The notes beneath the pieces are model-generated. The model worked only from the letters and a program-made list of their open reading frames with translations. It was not told where the DNA came from and did not search any database. The translations under genes and the position numbers were made by a program. Positions 11,022-23,300 of a stretch of DNA of 42,697 nt are shown one piece after another (position 1 is the stretch's first letter; the number at the start of each line of letters is the position of its first letter). This DNA is from Symsagittifera roscoffensis (lineage: Eukaryota > Xenacoelomorpha > Acoela > Convolutidae): positions 64,001-106,697 of the forward strand of contig NW_026971001.1 of assembly GCF_963678635.1 (NCBI RefSeq), in the 5' to 3' direction.

Positions 11022-11843
11022 TGTCCCAAGCTTTCTCTCTACCGTCCCAAGACTATTCAGTGCTGTCCCAGTGCTTCTTGTTAGTGTCCCAAGACTACTG
11101 TCCCAAGAGACCTTTGCCCTAAGACGACTGTCCCAAGACTAGTGTCCCAAGACCACTGTCCCAAGGATACTGTCCCAAGACTCTTGCCCTAAGACTACTG
11201 TCCCAAGACTAGTGTCCCAAAACCACTGTCCCAAGACTACTGTCCCAAGACCCTTGCCCTAAGACTACTGTCCCAAGACTACTGTCCCAAGACTACTGTC
11301 CCAAGACTAGTGTCCCAAGACTATTGTCCCAAGACTAATGTCTCAAGACTACTGTCCCAAGACCACAGTCCCAAGACCACTGTCCCAAGACCACAGTCCC
11401 AAGACCACTGTCCCAAGACCACTGTCCCAAGACCACTGTCCCAAGACCACTGTCCCAAGACCACTGTCCCAAGACCACTGTCCCAAGACCACTGTCCCAA
11501 GACCACTGTCCCAAGACCGCTGTCCCAAGACCACTGTCCCAAGACCACTGTCCCAAAACCACTGTCCCAAGACCACTGTCCCAAGACCACTGTCCCAAGA
11601 CCACTGTCCCAAGACCACTGTCCCAAGACCAGTGTCCCAAGACCAGTGTCCCAAGACTGTGTCGTACCAAGACTGCCCTGGCCCAAGACTGTCCCAAGAC
11701 TGCACCGTCCCAAGACTGTCCCAAGACTGCACTGTCCCAAGACTGTCCCAAGACTGTCCCAAGACTGTCCCAAGACTGTACTGCTCCAAGACCGTCCCCA
11801 GACTGCAATGTCCCAAGACTTCTTCGGTACTGTCCCAAGACCT
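11022..11843 (-). repeat. 14-bp tandem array in element B leader, unit 2
   Basis: Same array as 5714-6577 but 42 bp (three units) shorter, with private variants such as CCAAAACCACT near 11552. Confidence 0.97.
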
Positions 11844-13407
11844 GTCACTAAGTGTCTGGATAGTGAGATCTCTTCTTCTTCGCTGTGGGGACTCTTGAAC
11901 CACTGTACCGTGTACCACCACTTGAGCTCTAGTAAAAATTTTCCCAAAATCCCTATCTTAATGGCCAAAATCCAAATACTGACCCCCCTGTATTTATCTC
12001 CCTTTCGTTGTTTCAGGCTATTTGAAACCCCAATTTTTCGCAGGTATCTTGTGATCACCTGTTCGTTCAAATACTAACAACAAGTTTTCACCAAAACGTA
12101 AAAATTTAAACAGGAAAAATTACAAAAACAGATAGATGAACCCACCTAAAATTCAAAGCTGACTGATGTCAACCTTTGTCCGAAAAAATTTCTGGTACCC
12201 GATTGCCACGTGTTTTCCTCCCCCCTGCTAGCGATCTTATGGGGTATCACAAAAACTGTCTAGGTCCGTTCCCCCTACTGATCCGACCAGGGTACCTACT
12301 TTAACTCGATGTTAAATTTGGATATCCGCTTCTTATAATTGACGCGTGTAAGATTCTAATGTAACTTAATCAACGATGTCGATTAATTAGTTACTCTAAT
12401 TTCCTCCCTTTTTACAATTTACAACCGCCAACCTTTAACCTAACCAGCCCCCCTTCTAACCTTCCCCCTCTTTAGCCCCCCTCTTAAGCCGAAAAATCCC
12501 TTAGGCGCCGGGTGCTAAACCTCTCGAGAGAAAACCGTAGACCTGTTTCCAGGCCTGCTTGTGTAAAAACTTCCTCAAAACAATGGGGCTCCGCTTATCC
12601 AATTTTACACTCATTTCCTATAATTTAATGTGGATTTTAACGATACCCGTTTGTCCAACTTGAGAACACCCCTGTGCGTCCTCCTCTTGTGGTTGCGATT
12701 CCGTGCTGGTTGTCCCCTTGACGTGCACTGCACTTGACACCAGCACCTCCTTCCCACTTGGCTGGTCACCTCTTCCAGTCAAGTCTCCTAGCGGTTCAGC
12801 TCAGTCCTTGTGAACCACTTTCCCACTCGGCTGGTCACCTCTTCCAGTCAAGTATCCTAGTGGTCCAGCTCTGTCCTTGTGAACCACTTTCCCACTCGGC
12901 CGGTCACCTCTTCAGTCAAGTCTCCTAGTAGTCCGTCTAGGTTGCAAGCTATCTGAAAACCCTTAATAACGCCCCCCACTTGGGCACCTTATTGAAGTCA
13001 CTGGTTTAGATTGATAGATTGATCGAAACGATCGGTCTTATAAAACAGTATGGGTATACTATCTAATTAATATAAAAGTTTGATTCAACTAATCTGGTAT
13101 CAAAGTCACTGTCATTTTTGTTTTATGGTTTTTGTTTCTTTTTCTATACTTTTTTTTTCTTTTTTGTTTCGCTTTTTGTCTTTTTGCTCGTGTTTTTGTC
13201 CCCCTAGTTACCCCCCTTACTCGGTTAGCTAAGCCTCGTTTGGAGAGCGTACCAGGAAGTTTTCTCAAGTTTTCTTAAGAAGCTATCACGGTACTACCGG
13301 AAGGTTTACACGTTCCCGCTGAACCGTACCACTGGTACTCTAGAATGGGCATGCAGCCCGGAGCTGTGTCAAGTGGGTTCGACGCGGTAGTCTTGATGTC
13401 GTAAAAA
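11844..13407 (-). other. Element B leader between array and PBS, unit 2
   Basis: Copy of 6578-8141 with only scattered single-base differences. The right portion, from 11991, is also the start of the 2,213-bp duplicated block. No gene was recognised. Confidence 0.7.
12746..12938. repeat. 69-bp tandem repeat, three copies, unit 2
   Basis: Duplicate of the three-copy 69-bp block at 7480-7672. Confidence 0.92.
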
Positions 13408-13422
13408 CACCCAGGAGCGCCA
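13408..13422 (-). other. Candidate primer binding site, unit 2
   Basis: Same 15-mer as 8142-8156, again 11 nt from the LTR-B border at 13434. Confidence 0.45.
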
Positions 13423-13433
13423 TAAAAACACTA

Positions 13434-13826
13434 TGTAACAGTCGCCTACTTCGGTCACATATGAGGCTTAAGAAAAATAGGCCCTATAACCATTGGCTCA
13501 AGAGTCAGAGACACTATCTCTTGTGTTTTTCTACCTCAAAACGGTCGGAGCCAATTCGGTTTGCTTGCTTCGGATAGAACCCGTTACAGATTAAAAGCCA
13601 CTACCAATATACCCCCCCCCCACTCCAGAAAATAAGAACGCCCCCATACTTAGGTCTCAAAGTACCCAAAATACACGAACGCCGTTAAAAACTGGGTTGG
13701 AACATTCCGTTGAGTTACTTTTTTATTGGACAGTGGAACTTTGATCCATTTCAGATGGATCAACCTAAAACTCGCCTCACCTCAACATACTTATTAAGAA
13801 ATGCACTCGAGAAAACTAAATTTGGT
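13434..13826 (-). repeat. LTR-B partial, truncated by element A sequence (copy 2)
   Basis: The first ~393 bp of LTR-B end at ...AAATTTGGT and join the TGTAACATTCG start of LTR-A. A C tract here is 10 long, against 7 in the copy near 8345. Confidence 0.93.
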
Positions 13827-14203
13827 TGTAACATTCGTCTACTACAGTCACACATGAGGCTTAAGAAAAATAGGCCCTATAACTATTGGCTCGGGAGTCA
13901 GGGACACTATCTCTTGTGTTTTTCCGCCTCAAATCAGTCGGAGCCAATTCGGTTCGCTTGTGACATGAGACTACGACCCGTTACAGCTTAAAGGCTACTA
14001 CTAAAATATCCCCCCACTCTAGAATTAGAAACGTCCCCATACTTAGGTCTCTAGATACCCAAAATACATGAACGCCGTTAAAAACCGGGTTGGAACAATC
14101 CGTTAAGTTACTTTTTATTAGACAGTGTAACTTTGATCCATTTCAGATGGATCAACCTAAAACTCGCCTTACCTCAACATAACAATCGTAAAACACACTC
14201 TAG
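13827..14203 (-). repeat. LTR-A partial (first 377 bp)
   Basis: Identical by eye to 16044-16420, then broken at CACTCTAG where the leader sequence restarts. Confidence 0.95.
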
Positions 14204-15620
14204 TATTTATCTCCCTTTCGTTGTTTCAGGCTATTTGAAACCCCAATTTTTCGCAGGTATCTTGTGATCACCTGTTCGTTCAAATACTAACAACAAATTT
14301 TCACCAAAACGTAAAAATTTAAACAGGAAAAATTACAAAAACAGAGAGATGAACCCACCTAAAATTCAAAGCTGACTGATGTCAACCTTTGTCCGAAAAA
14401 ATTTCTGGTACCCGATTGCCACGTGTTTTCCTCCCCCCTGCTAGCGATCTTATGGGGTATCACAAAAACTGTCTAGGTCCGTTCCCCCTACTGATCCGAC
14501 CAGGGTACCTACTTTAACTCGATGTTAAATTTGGATATCCGCTTCTTATAATTGACGCGTGTAAGATTCTAATGTAACTTAATCAACGATGTCGATTAAT
14601 TAGTTACTCTAATTTCCTCCCTTTTTACAATTTACAACCGCCAACCTTTAACCTAACCAGCCCCCCTTCTAACCTTCCCCCTCTTTAGCCCCCCTCTTAA
14701 GCCGAAAAATCCCTTAGGCGCCGGGTGCTAAACCTCTCGAGAGAAAACCGTAGACCTGTTTCCAGGCCTGCTTGTGTAAAAACTTCCTCAAAACAATGGG
14801 GCTCCGCTTATCCAATTTTACACTCATTTCCTATAATTTAATGTGGATTTTAACGATACCCGTTTGTCCAACTTGAGAACACCCCTGTGCGTCCTCCTCT
14901 TGTGGTTGCGATTCCGTGCTGGTTGTCCCCTTGACGTGCACTGCACTTGACACCAGCACCTCCTTCCCACTTGGCTGGTCACCTCTTCCAGTCAAGTCTC
15001 CTAGCGGTTCAGCTCAGTCCTTGTGAACCACTTTCCCACTCGGCTGGTCACCTCTTCCAGTCAAGTATCCTAGTGGTCCAGCTCTGTCCTTGTGAACCAC
15101 TTTCCCACTCGGCCGGTCACCTCTTCAGTCAAGTCTCCTAGTAGTCCGTCTAGGTTGCAAGCTATCTGAAAACCCTTAATAACGCCCCCCACTTGGGCAC
15201 CTTATTGAAGTCACTGGTTTAGATTGATAGATTGATCGAAACGATCGGTCTTATAAAACAGTATGGGTATACTATCTAATTAATATAAAAGTTTGATTCA
15301 ACTAATCTGGTATCAAAGTCACTGTCATTTTTGTTTTATGGTTTTTGTTTCTTTTTCTATACTTTTTTTTTCTTTTTTGTTTCGCTTTTTGTCTTTTTGC
15401 TCGTGTTTTTGTCCCCCTAGTTACCCCCCTTACTCGGTTAGCTAAGCCTCGTTTGGAGAGCGTACCAGGAAGTTTTCTCAAGTTTTCTTAAGAAGCTATC
15501 ACGGTACTACCGGAAGGTTTACACGTTCCCGCTGAACCGTACCACTGGTACTCTAGAATGGGCATGCAGCCCGGAGCTGTGTCAAGTGGGTTCGACGCGG
15601 TAGTCTTGATGTCGTAAAAA
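14204..15620 (-). other. Element B leader, third copy
   Basis: Leader sequence only, without the 14-bp array or gag because the duplication breakpoint lies downstream of them. It contains the 69-bp repeat block at 14959-15151. No gene was recognised. Confidence 0.7.
14959..15151. repeat. 69-bp tandem repeat, three copies, third copy
   Basis: Copy of the block at 12746-12938. Confidence 0.92.
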
Positions 15621-15635
15621 CACCCAGGAGCGCCA
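15621..15635 (-). other. Candidate primer binding site, third copy
   Basis: Same 15-mer, 11 nt from the LTR-B border at 15647. Confidence 0.45.
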
Positions 15636-15646
15636 TAAAAACACTA

Positions 15647-16043
15647 TGTAACAGTCGCCTACTTCGGTCACATATGAGGCTTAAGAAAAATAGGCCCTAT
15701 AACCATTGGCTCAAGAGTCAGAGACACTATCTCTTGTGTTTTTCTACCTCAAAACGGTCGGAGCCAATTCGGTTTGCTTGCTTCGGATAGAACCCGTTAC
15801 AGATTAAAAGCCACTACCAATATACCCCCCCCCCCCCCACTCCAGAAAATAAGAACGCCCCCATACTTAGGTCTCAAAGTACCCAAAATACACGAACGCC
15901 GTTAAAAACTGGGTTGGAACATTCCGTTGAGTTACTTTTTTATTGGACAGTGGAACTTTGATCCATTTCAGATGGATCAACCTAAAACTCGCCTCACCTC
16001 AACATACTTATTAAGAAATGCACTCGAGAAAACTAAATTTGGT
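15647..16043 (-). repeat. LTR-B copy 3, left part, interrupted by element A
   Basis: 397 bp of LTR-B ending GGT at 16041-16043. It resumes at 39026 with GGT and continues to 39528. Joined without one GGT, the two halves total 897 bp, which equals the 890-bp intact copy plus 7 extra C (a tract of 14 versus 7). Confidence 0.95.
16041..16043. other. Target site duplication of element A, left (GGT)
   Basis: GGT occurs immediately outside both LTR-A copies and once in the empty site at 8555-8557. Three bp is shorter than the 4-6 bp usual for Ty3/gypsy integrases. Confidence 0.75.
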
Positions 16044-16930
16044 TGTAACATTCGTCTACTACAGTCACACATGAGGCTTAAGAAAAATAGGCCCTATAAC
16101 TATTGGCTCGGGAGTCAGGGACACTATCTCTTGTGTTTTTCCGCCTCAAATCAGTCGGAGCCAATTCGGTTCGCTTGTGACATGAGACTACGACCCGTTA
16201 CAGCTTAAAGGCTACTACTAAAATATCCCCCCACTCTAGAATTAGAAACGTCCCCATACTTAGGTCTCTAGATACCCAAAATACATGAACGCCGTTAAAA
16301 ACCGGGTTGGAACAATCCGTTAAGTTACTTTTTATTAGACAGTGTAACTTTGATCCATTTCAGATGGATCAACCTAAAACTCGCCTTACCTCAACATAAC
16401 AATCGTAAAACACACTCTAGAAATTTAAATTAAGGACTCACATGTTGATGCGCTCAAGAACCAGGAAGTAATTAAATGGGTGAGCAACTCTAGAATTAAC
16501 TAAGGTAACTAGATAAGTTCAATGTTTATCAGTTTGAATGGTAAGGGTAAGTTTGAACTCAAGAACGAAGTTTTATGTGGACCATTGGGACACTCAAGCT
16601 GTCCACCTTTCCGTCGAAGGTTCACTCTGGTTCAGTTCGAATAATTACTCTCTCGGGAATACTCTGTCTTCTATTTCAGATAGGACAGCTCTACTCTTGT
16701 TCACTATGATGGAAATTGCGAATAGCAATTTCCCTCTCGTTTTTTATATGACAACTTTCCCGCGTGTGTGTCTTAAATTGTTCTCCTTTCTTTTTCTGAT
16801 TTTCAGTTCTCGCGAGAAAATCGTGCATGACATGTTCCATTCGAAATTTTAAAAATTTAAATTTCACTCCAAAATCAAGTGTTTTCTGCTCTTCTCAAGG
16901 TCAAACTTCCAAATATGACCGACTGGCACA
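16044..16930 (-). repeat. LTR-A, left copy (3' LTR of element A)
   Basis: 887 bp, TGTAACATTCG...GACTGGCACA. No difference from 38139-39025 was noticed by eye. On the element strand it has a TATAAAAAA box (16740-16748), GAG|GTAAGG (near 16388) and AATAAA (16331-16336). Confidence 0.96.
16331..16336 (-). promoter_or_regulatory. Polyadenylation signal AATAAA in 3' LTR-A
   Basis: TTTATT on the plus strand. It is present at the same place in LTR-B, downstream of the expected transcription start, so it fits a poly(A) signal near the R/U5 border. Confidence 0.5.
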
Positions 16931-17360
16931 TACTCCCCGGACTCGAGATCGATGTCCTCATCGCGCGCTGTCTTCTGCCAGTGAGTCCCAGAAAAACCGA
17001 GTGTTGCTCAAGATACAGTGCCAGTGGTCATTTACAGAAGTTTGCAGCAGATTTAAGATTATCTACACCCCAAAATTCACGACCATTTAAAATTTTCACA
17101 CTATTGCTAAACAGCAACCAAAATCTGCACTTACCTGCACCTTTGAATTTTCGCTTTTCAAGCCAATCATTTTAAAATCTCTTTTGTCCTATTCAATCAG
17201 GAAATTGTCATGCAGCATTTCGATTTATATAATAGATATAGTATATTAGTAACAATATTTGCTTTGTTAAAATTTCTTTTTCGTGAATCCAAGTTTCACT
17301 CGGATTCACACTCAAGCCCCCTTTCCCTCTCAAGACTCAAGATCCATCCGATTTGCCCAT
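16931..17360 (-). other. Element A 3' untranslated region with polypurine tract candidate
   Basis: 430 bp between the stop of the second ORF and the 3' LTR. The element strand reads GTCCGGGGAGTA directly before the LTR. CGGGGAG is a short but correctly placed polypurine-tract candidate for plus-strand priming. No ORF was recognised. Confidence 0.5.
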
Positions 17361-20300
17361 TCATCTCGTACTCTTCGCCTTGGAGGTACTGCATCCTGAA
17401 GTGCTAGATGCGGCAAACTGTCTCAACAGTTCCTCTTCATCATCGGAACTAATCACAATCTCCTCCCAAGCCTTCAGCTGTTCATAGGATCGCATCCATT
17501 CTCTCTGCTCCTGCAATCTCTTTGCTTGGTTGGGTAGTGCCTTCACCCTAGCTTCTCGGTTCAAGCAAAAGGAGTTGTGCAGGCTCAAGCTCACGTTCTT
17601 CGCCAGGTCTTCCTCTAGTATCGACTCCCTCGCTTTGGTATTGTCTCTAGACATCTTACCCACTCTCTTCCATCCCGTCGTGATCGCATTACGATGGGTT
17701 AGCAGGGGTCTCTTGAAAGCTTCCGGCCCAATCTCGGCCTGGAACTGTCGATACTCCTTTTGATGTTTTCTCATGTGATCTTTCGTTGCCCTGTACAACC
17801 AAGACGTCAGTGTCGCCCGAAACCATGGAAAGTACCTCAAGCGACTCCATACGTGCCTGACTTCCGTCGGTATGGCGAATACTTTGCACGCAGTCTCAAA
17901 CAACTCGAGTCTCCTGCTGTAGTCTATCGCGTATATTGACTCAGCCGTTGGCGTCGTCGCCTCCCGATACTTCGTTATATTCTCTTCTATCCATCTCAGA
18001 GCTAACATCGTACTCACTACTAAGAGTGTCACCTTCTGCCGGTGATCCGGTAGTCCGATCGACCGAATCTCTTCCACATCCCACACCAGGCAAAGGTTCT
18101 TGTGATCTGGATACCACACCGTTTGTGCCAAACAGTGGCATGGGCATTCCCCATGAGAGATCTCAATGCTCCTGAGATTACGCTCCCCTGAGGCTTCCAA
18201 GAGAGGCTCAAGCTCCATCATTTTCTCGTGCATCGTGTCGTTTTCTTCCAGGTTCGGAGTACTTCCCACAGGTTTCCCGATCACGTTTTGTCTCTCGTGA
18301 TCGCTTGTGTTTTCTCTTTCCAACTTCAGAAGATCTTCTCCCCAGATTTCGCTTAAGTCATCTCTCAATTCTTTTGGTACTGTCCCTTTGATTTTTCTCA
18401 ACAACTTGTGCGAGTGATGCGACATCCGAGCCAACCTCATGCACTTGGGCACTGAGAAGGCCTTGTCCACCAGTATTCTCTGGCTGGACACTTCCACCAT
18501 CGCCATGTGTAGCGGGTAGTGACTTCCGCACAGGTTGGCCATCATTGACCCTATCAGCGATTTCGCGTTCAATGGCAAGCCATAAGCTTCGCTCAGGGGA
18601 AATCCCATTTCCGCCTCAAGACCAACTTTCCAGCTCCGGATGTGTTTTTGAGTCACCTGCAACACCCCGGGCCATGATTCTACGCTCAACGCCGTCACTA
18701 AATGATGTTCAGACTCCAGTCTCTCCAGTGCCTGCAGACCACACATTCTCGAGAAGAATCCGAGAGCTGTCGCTATATTCACCGTGGTTCTCGCGTAACA
18801 TTCCGCTATTATTTGCACTTCACTTTTCTCCCTTTCTGTGATGTCTTCGAACCAAGTGACCAGGTCTTCTTTTTGAAACGACAGTATTCTGACGCATGAC
18901 CGTCCATCGCAGATGTGCTCTCCGTTCCCACACGTCGAATCCAGACAGCTACCCGGCTCCAATTTCTTCGCTGACCCGGGGTCGCTTGTCCTTTCGCTTG
19001 GCTCTTGCATCTGGGGTGTGATTAGCTTATGTAGCACACTCAACTTCGCCAGATCTTCATCTTCCGTTGGTGCTAACCTCACTCGCTCGGTGGTTTCCTC
19101 GATTAGACTCGCATGGGGATGTGGACACCAGGAGGGTCTTAGTAGCTTCCATATCACTCCCAAGTTCGTGGTTAACAAGCCATCTCCACCGCCCATGCTC
19201 ACTTCAACTCTCTTGTTTGAGCGCGGTATGCTCATCACCTCTGGTGTTTTCTCAAGAATCAGGCCCAGGCTCGGCCCCTCTTTCTCCACCGCGTCTATCT
19301 CCATTATCCTTTCCGTCCAAAACTTCAGTAGCTCCGCTACCTCATGGTTTCTGTGGGCTCCTCCAGCTTCCGAGTCTAAGAAGGGATTGTAGGCTATTCC
19401 CATCACTCCAGACACATATTGGTATTCCCCCTTCTCACTGAGTCTCGAGTACTGTTCTGACGAGGCCAGGTTACGGTGAACATCATGTTCTTCCTCGAAC
19501 TTCTTATTAGAGAACCTCCGTACCTCGTCCAGCTTTCGATGGTTCTCTAAGGATAGTCTGGAACCATCTTCTTTCTCTATTCCTGTACTCTGATATACGT
19601 TCAAGATGATCGTTGAGACTCTTCTCTCCATGGTCTTACTTCCACTTGCTCTCTGGTGGCATGCCAGGATGGTGCTATCAGACATCATTGACATTGTCCA
19701 TCTCAAGAAACATGTGGCATCTTTTCTTCTAGCCAGGCTCAAGCCTGAATTGTCCCTGGCCACGTGTTGCATCAGTGCCTGATACACCTCTAGCTTCTTG
19801 CTTCCCAACTTCAGCCTGTCATACGAGGTCAATGTCTCCAACTCTACTCCCACCAGACTCCAGGTGAACATTAATTGTCCCGCAGTTCTAACGAAGGGAT
19901 TCGCCATTAGTGGCGGTGCTGATGAGGATGTTCTCATCGCCTCTTCAAAATGATCCTTCAACAAACTCTGCCAGGACCTCTTCAGATGACTTGCCATCTC
20001 TATCTTATTAACCTCGGCTTTTTGCTGGGTGGCCCAATTGCGTCGCCTGCGAGCTATTCCACTGTCCAACTTCTTCAAGCAGTCCTGCATTTCCTTCAAT
20101 GTTTCGAGGGCCACCCACCACGTCCGGGAAGTGTTCCTCGTCTTGTTCCTCTCCAATGGATCACTCGTCACTTGTTTGCCCATGTCCTGATGTGCCTTCG
20201 AGATCCATTCTTTGCCGATCTCCACTTCCCCTACCTGTCCGTTCGTTGAACCTCTCTTCACGTTTACCTTCTGAGGCTTGAAGTCTTCTTCTGACGTAGA

Positions 20301-23300
20301 ACTGGTGGAAACCTCTATTTCCTTTTCTACTTCAAGTGGTTTCCTGAGCTCCGAGCTGTTCTTGTATGCCGCCGTCTTGCATCGGGCCAAAACGATGGGC
20401 GCCGTCTCTCTCAAGTTCCCTTCCGAAACAGCATCCACTGAAGGACTACCCCATCCTTCCACTTCTCTCTTCCTCTTGCGAGTCTTCACATCTCTGCTCG
20501 AGGGTGTTGTGGCTATCATCATTGATTCGACCTCTCCATCCACTCCTTCCAACTCTTGCCTCCCCCCTGCTCGAGCCTTAAGGATATTAGTACTTTTAAT
20601 CATATTACTAGTCCCAACCTTATCCCTTTTTATATCATCAACCATTTTATCCACAGTTTTTTGTTTCAGAGTAGAGCTGTCCTCACATTTCTCTTTTCTA
20701 GTCTTCGATCGTGCGTTCCTCAGCTCCACTAGCTTGTTCAGCAGCTCTTTTCTTGCTTTCTCATCCAGGCCCGTTCCTATCAGGAGCGGTTCCCCGAATC
20801 TCACTACTGCGTCCCACAGTTCCTTCTTGAACTTGTCCAGCGTCGTCTCGCTGCCCACTTCTCGATTGAATTCCTCCAGGAACTCCTGCCAAGCGTCATC
20901 CTCGAGAGATCCCAAGAATATGTCCCTGTTCCCTTCGAACGTGTTCTTCCCCCTTTCCTCCGAGCTCAAGAGTAACATCCCCATATTGAAGGTCTCACCT
21001 GCCAATGGCAACTCTAGGTTCTTCCGCGGGGACGGGTTCAGAGGTGGTGTGGCAGTATCTGCCCAATTCTCTTCGCTCAAGTCTTTCAACAGCTCTTGAG
21101 TGGTGAGTTCCTCCCCTGATGGCCCTGGTTCAGGTGTATTCCCCACCTCCATGTCTTCTCCAGCTTCACTGAGAGTTTCATCCATACTCTCTTCCTCTGA
21201 TTCATTTCTTCTTCTCTCGAGAATTCTTTTGAATCGATCCTCAACGGGTCCACTCCTCTTGTCTCCAGGCGTGTCTACAGACAGTGGTGACGGTGTCGTA
21301 GGATCCAGCTTTTTATATTCCGTCAGGGCTACATGCAGTTGACCTGCTGCATCTAGTTCTGTTCCCTCCTGTGTCACTTCTACTTGTTCCAAGCCATAGG
21401 GCGCCTTATAATTTCTCGTGGCAAATTTCATGTCGTCCACCAGTGCGACGTGTCCCTCCATCACGATCATCCTGCCATCATCCCATATGGGTAGCATATT
21501 CTCAAGTCCTTCCTTTTCAAGAGTCCTCAAGACTTTCCGCACCTCATATCCAGGGGGCTGCGAACCTCTACTCTTTTTCGCTTGCGTCGTCCACGAATTT
21601 ACCTTCATCTCGCTGGTGTGGAAGTAGACTGCCGCCGTGTAGCCGATGAACAGGGGATCCCAGCCATCCGTGAAATGCCTCTGCGTTTCCTCCGTCATCA
21701 TCTTCGCCATTATGGAGGGAACCACCAAGGGACTATTCATTCCCAAGGTCATCCTCCTGACTGTCGGGAACTCAGGCATGGTGGCTGGTAGGATTTCTTT
21801 CTCCATTATGGCCTCCAGCTCCCTCTTGACTAGTGCAAAGCACTCCTTCCAGGCGGGGATTCTCAAGACTTCTCGTCCGTTGGCCGTCAATGGGTTTAGG
21901 TTCCAAAACTTTGGATACATTTCAATGGGGCCCTCTCGCTTGCCTCCCATTCTACATTGCATTTGTCCCCTGAAGTTGCACACCATCATCTCGGCATCTT
22001 TCACTTTTCCGAAGAGTACCGTGTTGCTCATACGCGCCCTGAGCACCTCCTGCTGACACCAATTCAGCGCTGTACCATCCAGTACGCTGATGAGACTCAA
22101 GTGCGTCACCGAGTGACGATACGTTATCACCAGGGGATCTGGAAACGCGTACGTCACTGCTGGACCATAGATGCAGGTCACCACCTCCTCTAGACCCCGG
22201 ATTATCCCCATTGGGTCCGACCTCATTGCCAGGCACAGGTCCGTCAACAGAGGCATCCCTCTGTTCGCCTTCTCCCATTCTTCTCTCGAGGTTGGGTTCT
22301 CATCTTCACCCGTCATGTATCGATTCTGCATCATGAGGTATTGCACCAGCAGTGTCTTCAACCCTGCGGCACACTTGTAGGAGCTGGTTTCAGTGCTCGT
22401 GTGGACTCTCCCCATAGACAGAGGTTCTCCATATTCCATTAACCGATGAAACGACACCAATTCCCCATGGGTCAAGAGTATTAGTGCCAGATACCCATCA
22501 ACTCGAAGTGTCTCCACTCCTCGACTAAACATGTATGCTGGGCCCATGTTGAACAAGTATCTGGGGTAAACCAAATACAGAGCCAAGAGCAGGCTGATGG
22601 ACATGCCCAGTATCTCCTGTACGAAGGCTCCGAAGATAGTCGCCGTGGTGCCGAACACTCCTGCCAAGAATTCTCTCTCCCAGCAAGGACTCAAGAACTT
22701 GAGAATCTCGTAATCTCTCCTAGTCTTCAATTCGCCGTTGGTGTGCTCTCTCCAAAATCCTCCAATCGTCACTTCATTGGCGGCCGAGACAAATCTAACC
22801 ACCGTCATGTCTCTCGTTTCCGCTAGCTCCAGTTGCTTCTCTAGAAAACTCCAGATTTGTTTCACGAGGAGTGGTGCTTCCTCCCTCGTTTTATTCGTGA
22901 CGTTCTCCAGCCTTGGTGTCAGGAATGGCCACCAGCCATTCTCTTGAGTCAAGCGATATTTCATCGATTCTAACTGTTTCTCCGTCTCGACCACATTTCT
23001 TCTCTCGTTGCTGGGACCTCTAGTCCTGCTGGTGGAATTTGCGACTTTCACATCCATACTCCGGAACCACAGGCTGGCCGTCAACTGGTTTATCGCCGGG
23101 TGGTCGTCCCCGATGACTGGGCTGAACTTGAGTTGTCTAGCAAAGTTCGATATCTCTAGCAAGAGTACCTCATCCAATACAATCAGGACGTCGGCCAGTC
23201 CGTAAAAGCCCCTCAGTGCATGAGATATGTCAGCCCATGCCGCCGGCAATTCTGATTTGTAAAGCCTCAAGTTCAATGGCTCCAGCTCTCGATTGGGGGC

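Larger units (their letters stand above)
11991..14203. repeat. 2,213-bp tandem duplication, copy 1
   Basis: The segment from the leader (TATTTATCTCCC...) through the first part of LTR-B and the first 377 bp of LTR-A (ending ACACTCTAG) is followed immediately by a second direct copy at 14204. The internal LTR-B/LTR-A border is the element A insertion junction, so this duplication happened after A inserted. Confidence 0.95.
14204..16420. repeat. 2,213-bp tandem duplication, copy 2 (2,217 bp)
   Basis: Direct repeat of 11991-14203. The only length difference seen is 4 extra C residues in the LTR-B C tract. Single-base differences include AGATAGATG versus AGAGAGATG near 12133/14346. It runs without a break into the full-length left LTR of element A. 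Confidence 0.95.

Noticed and set aside
16538-16852. 104-residue plus-strand open frame in LTR-A (also 38633-38947)
   Set aside because: It lies antisense to LTR transcription, is broken in LTR-B and has no recognisable domain.
20278-21099. Plus-strand Ser/Leu-rich open frames antisense to the two giant ORFs
   Set aside because: They mirror the long minus-strand coding frames. Their composition follows from the codons of the real genes, and no domains were seen.
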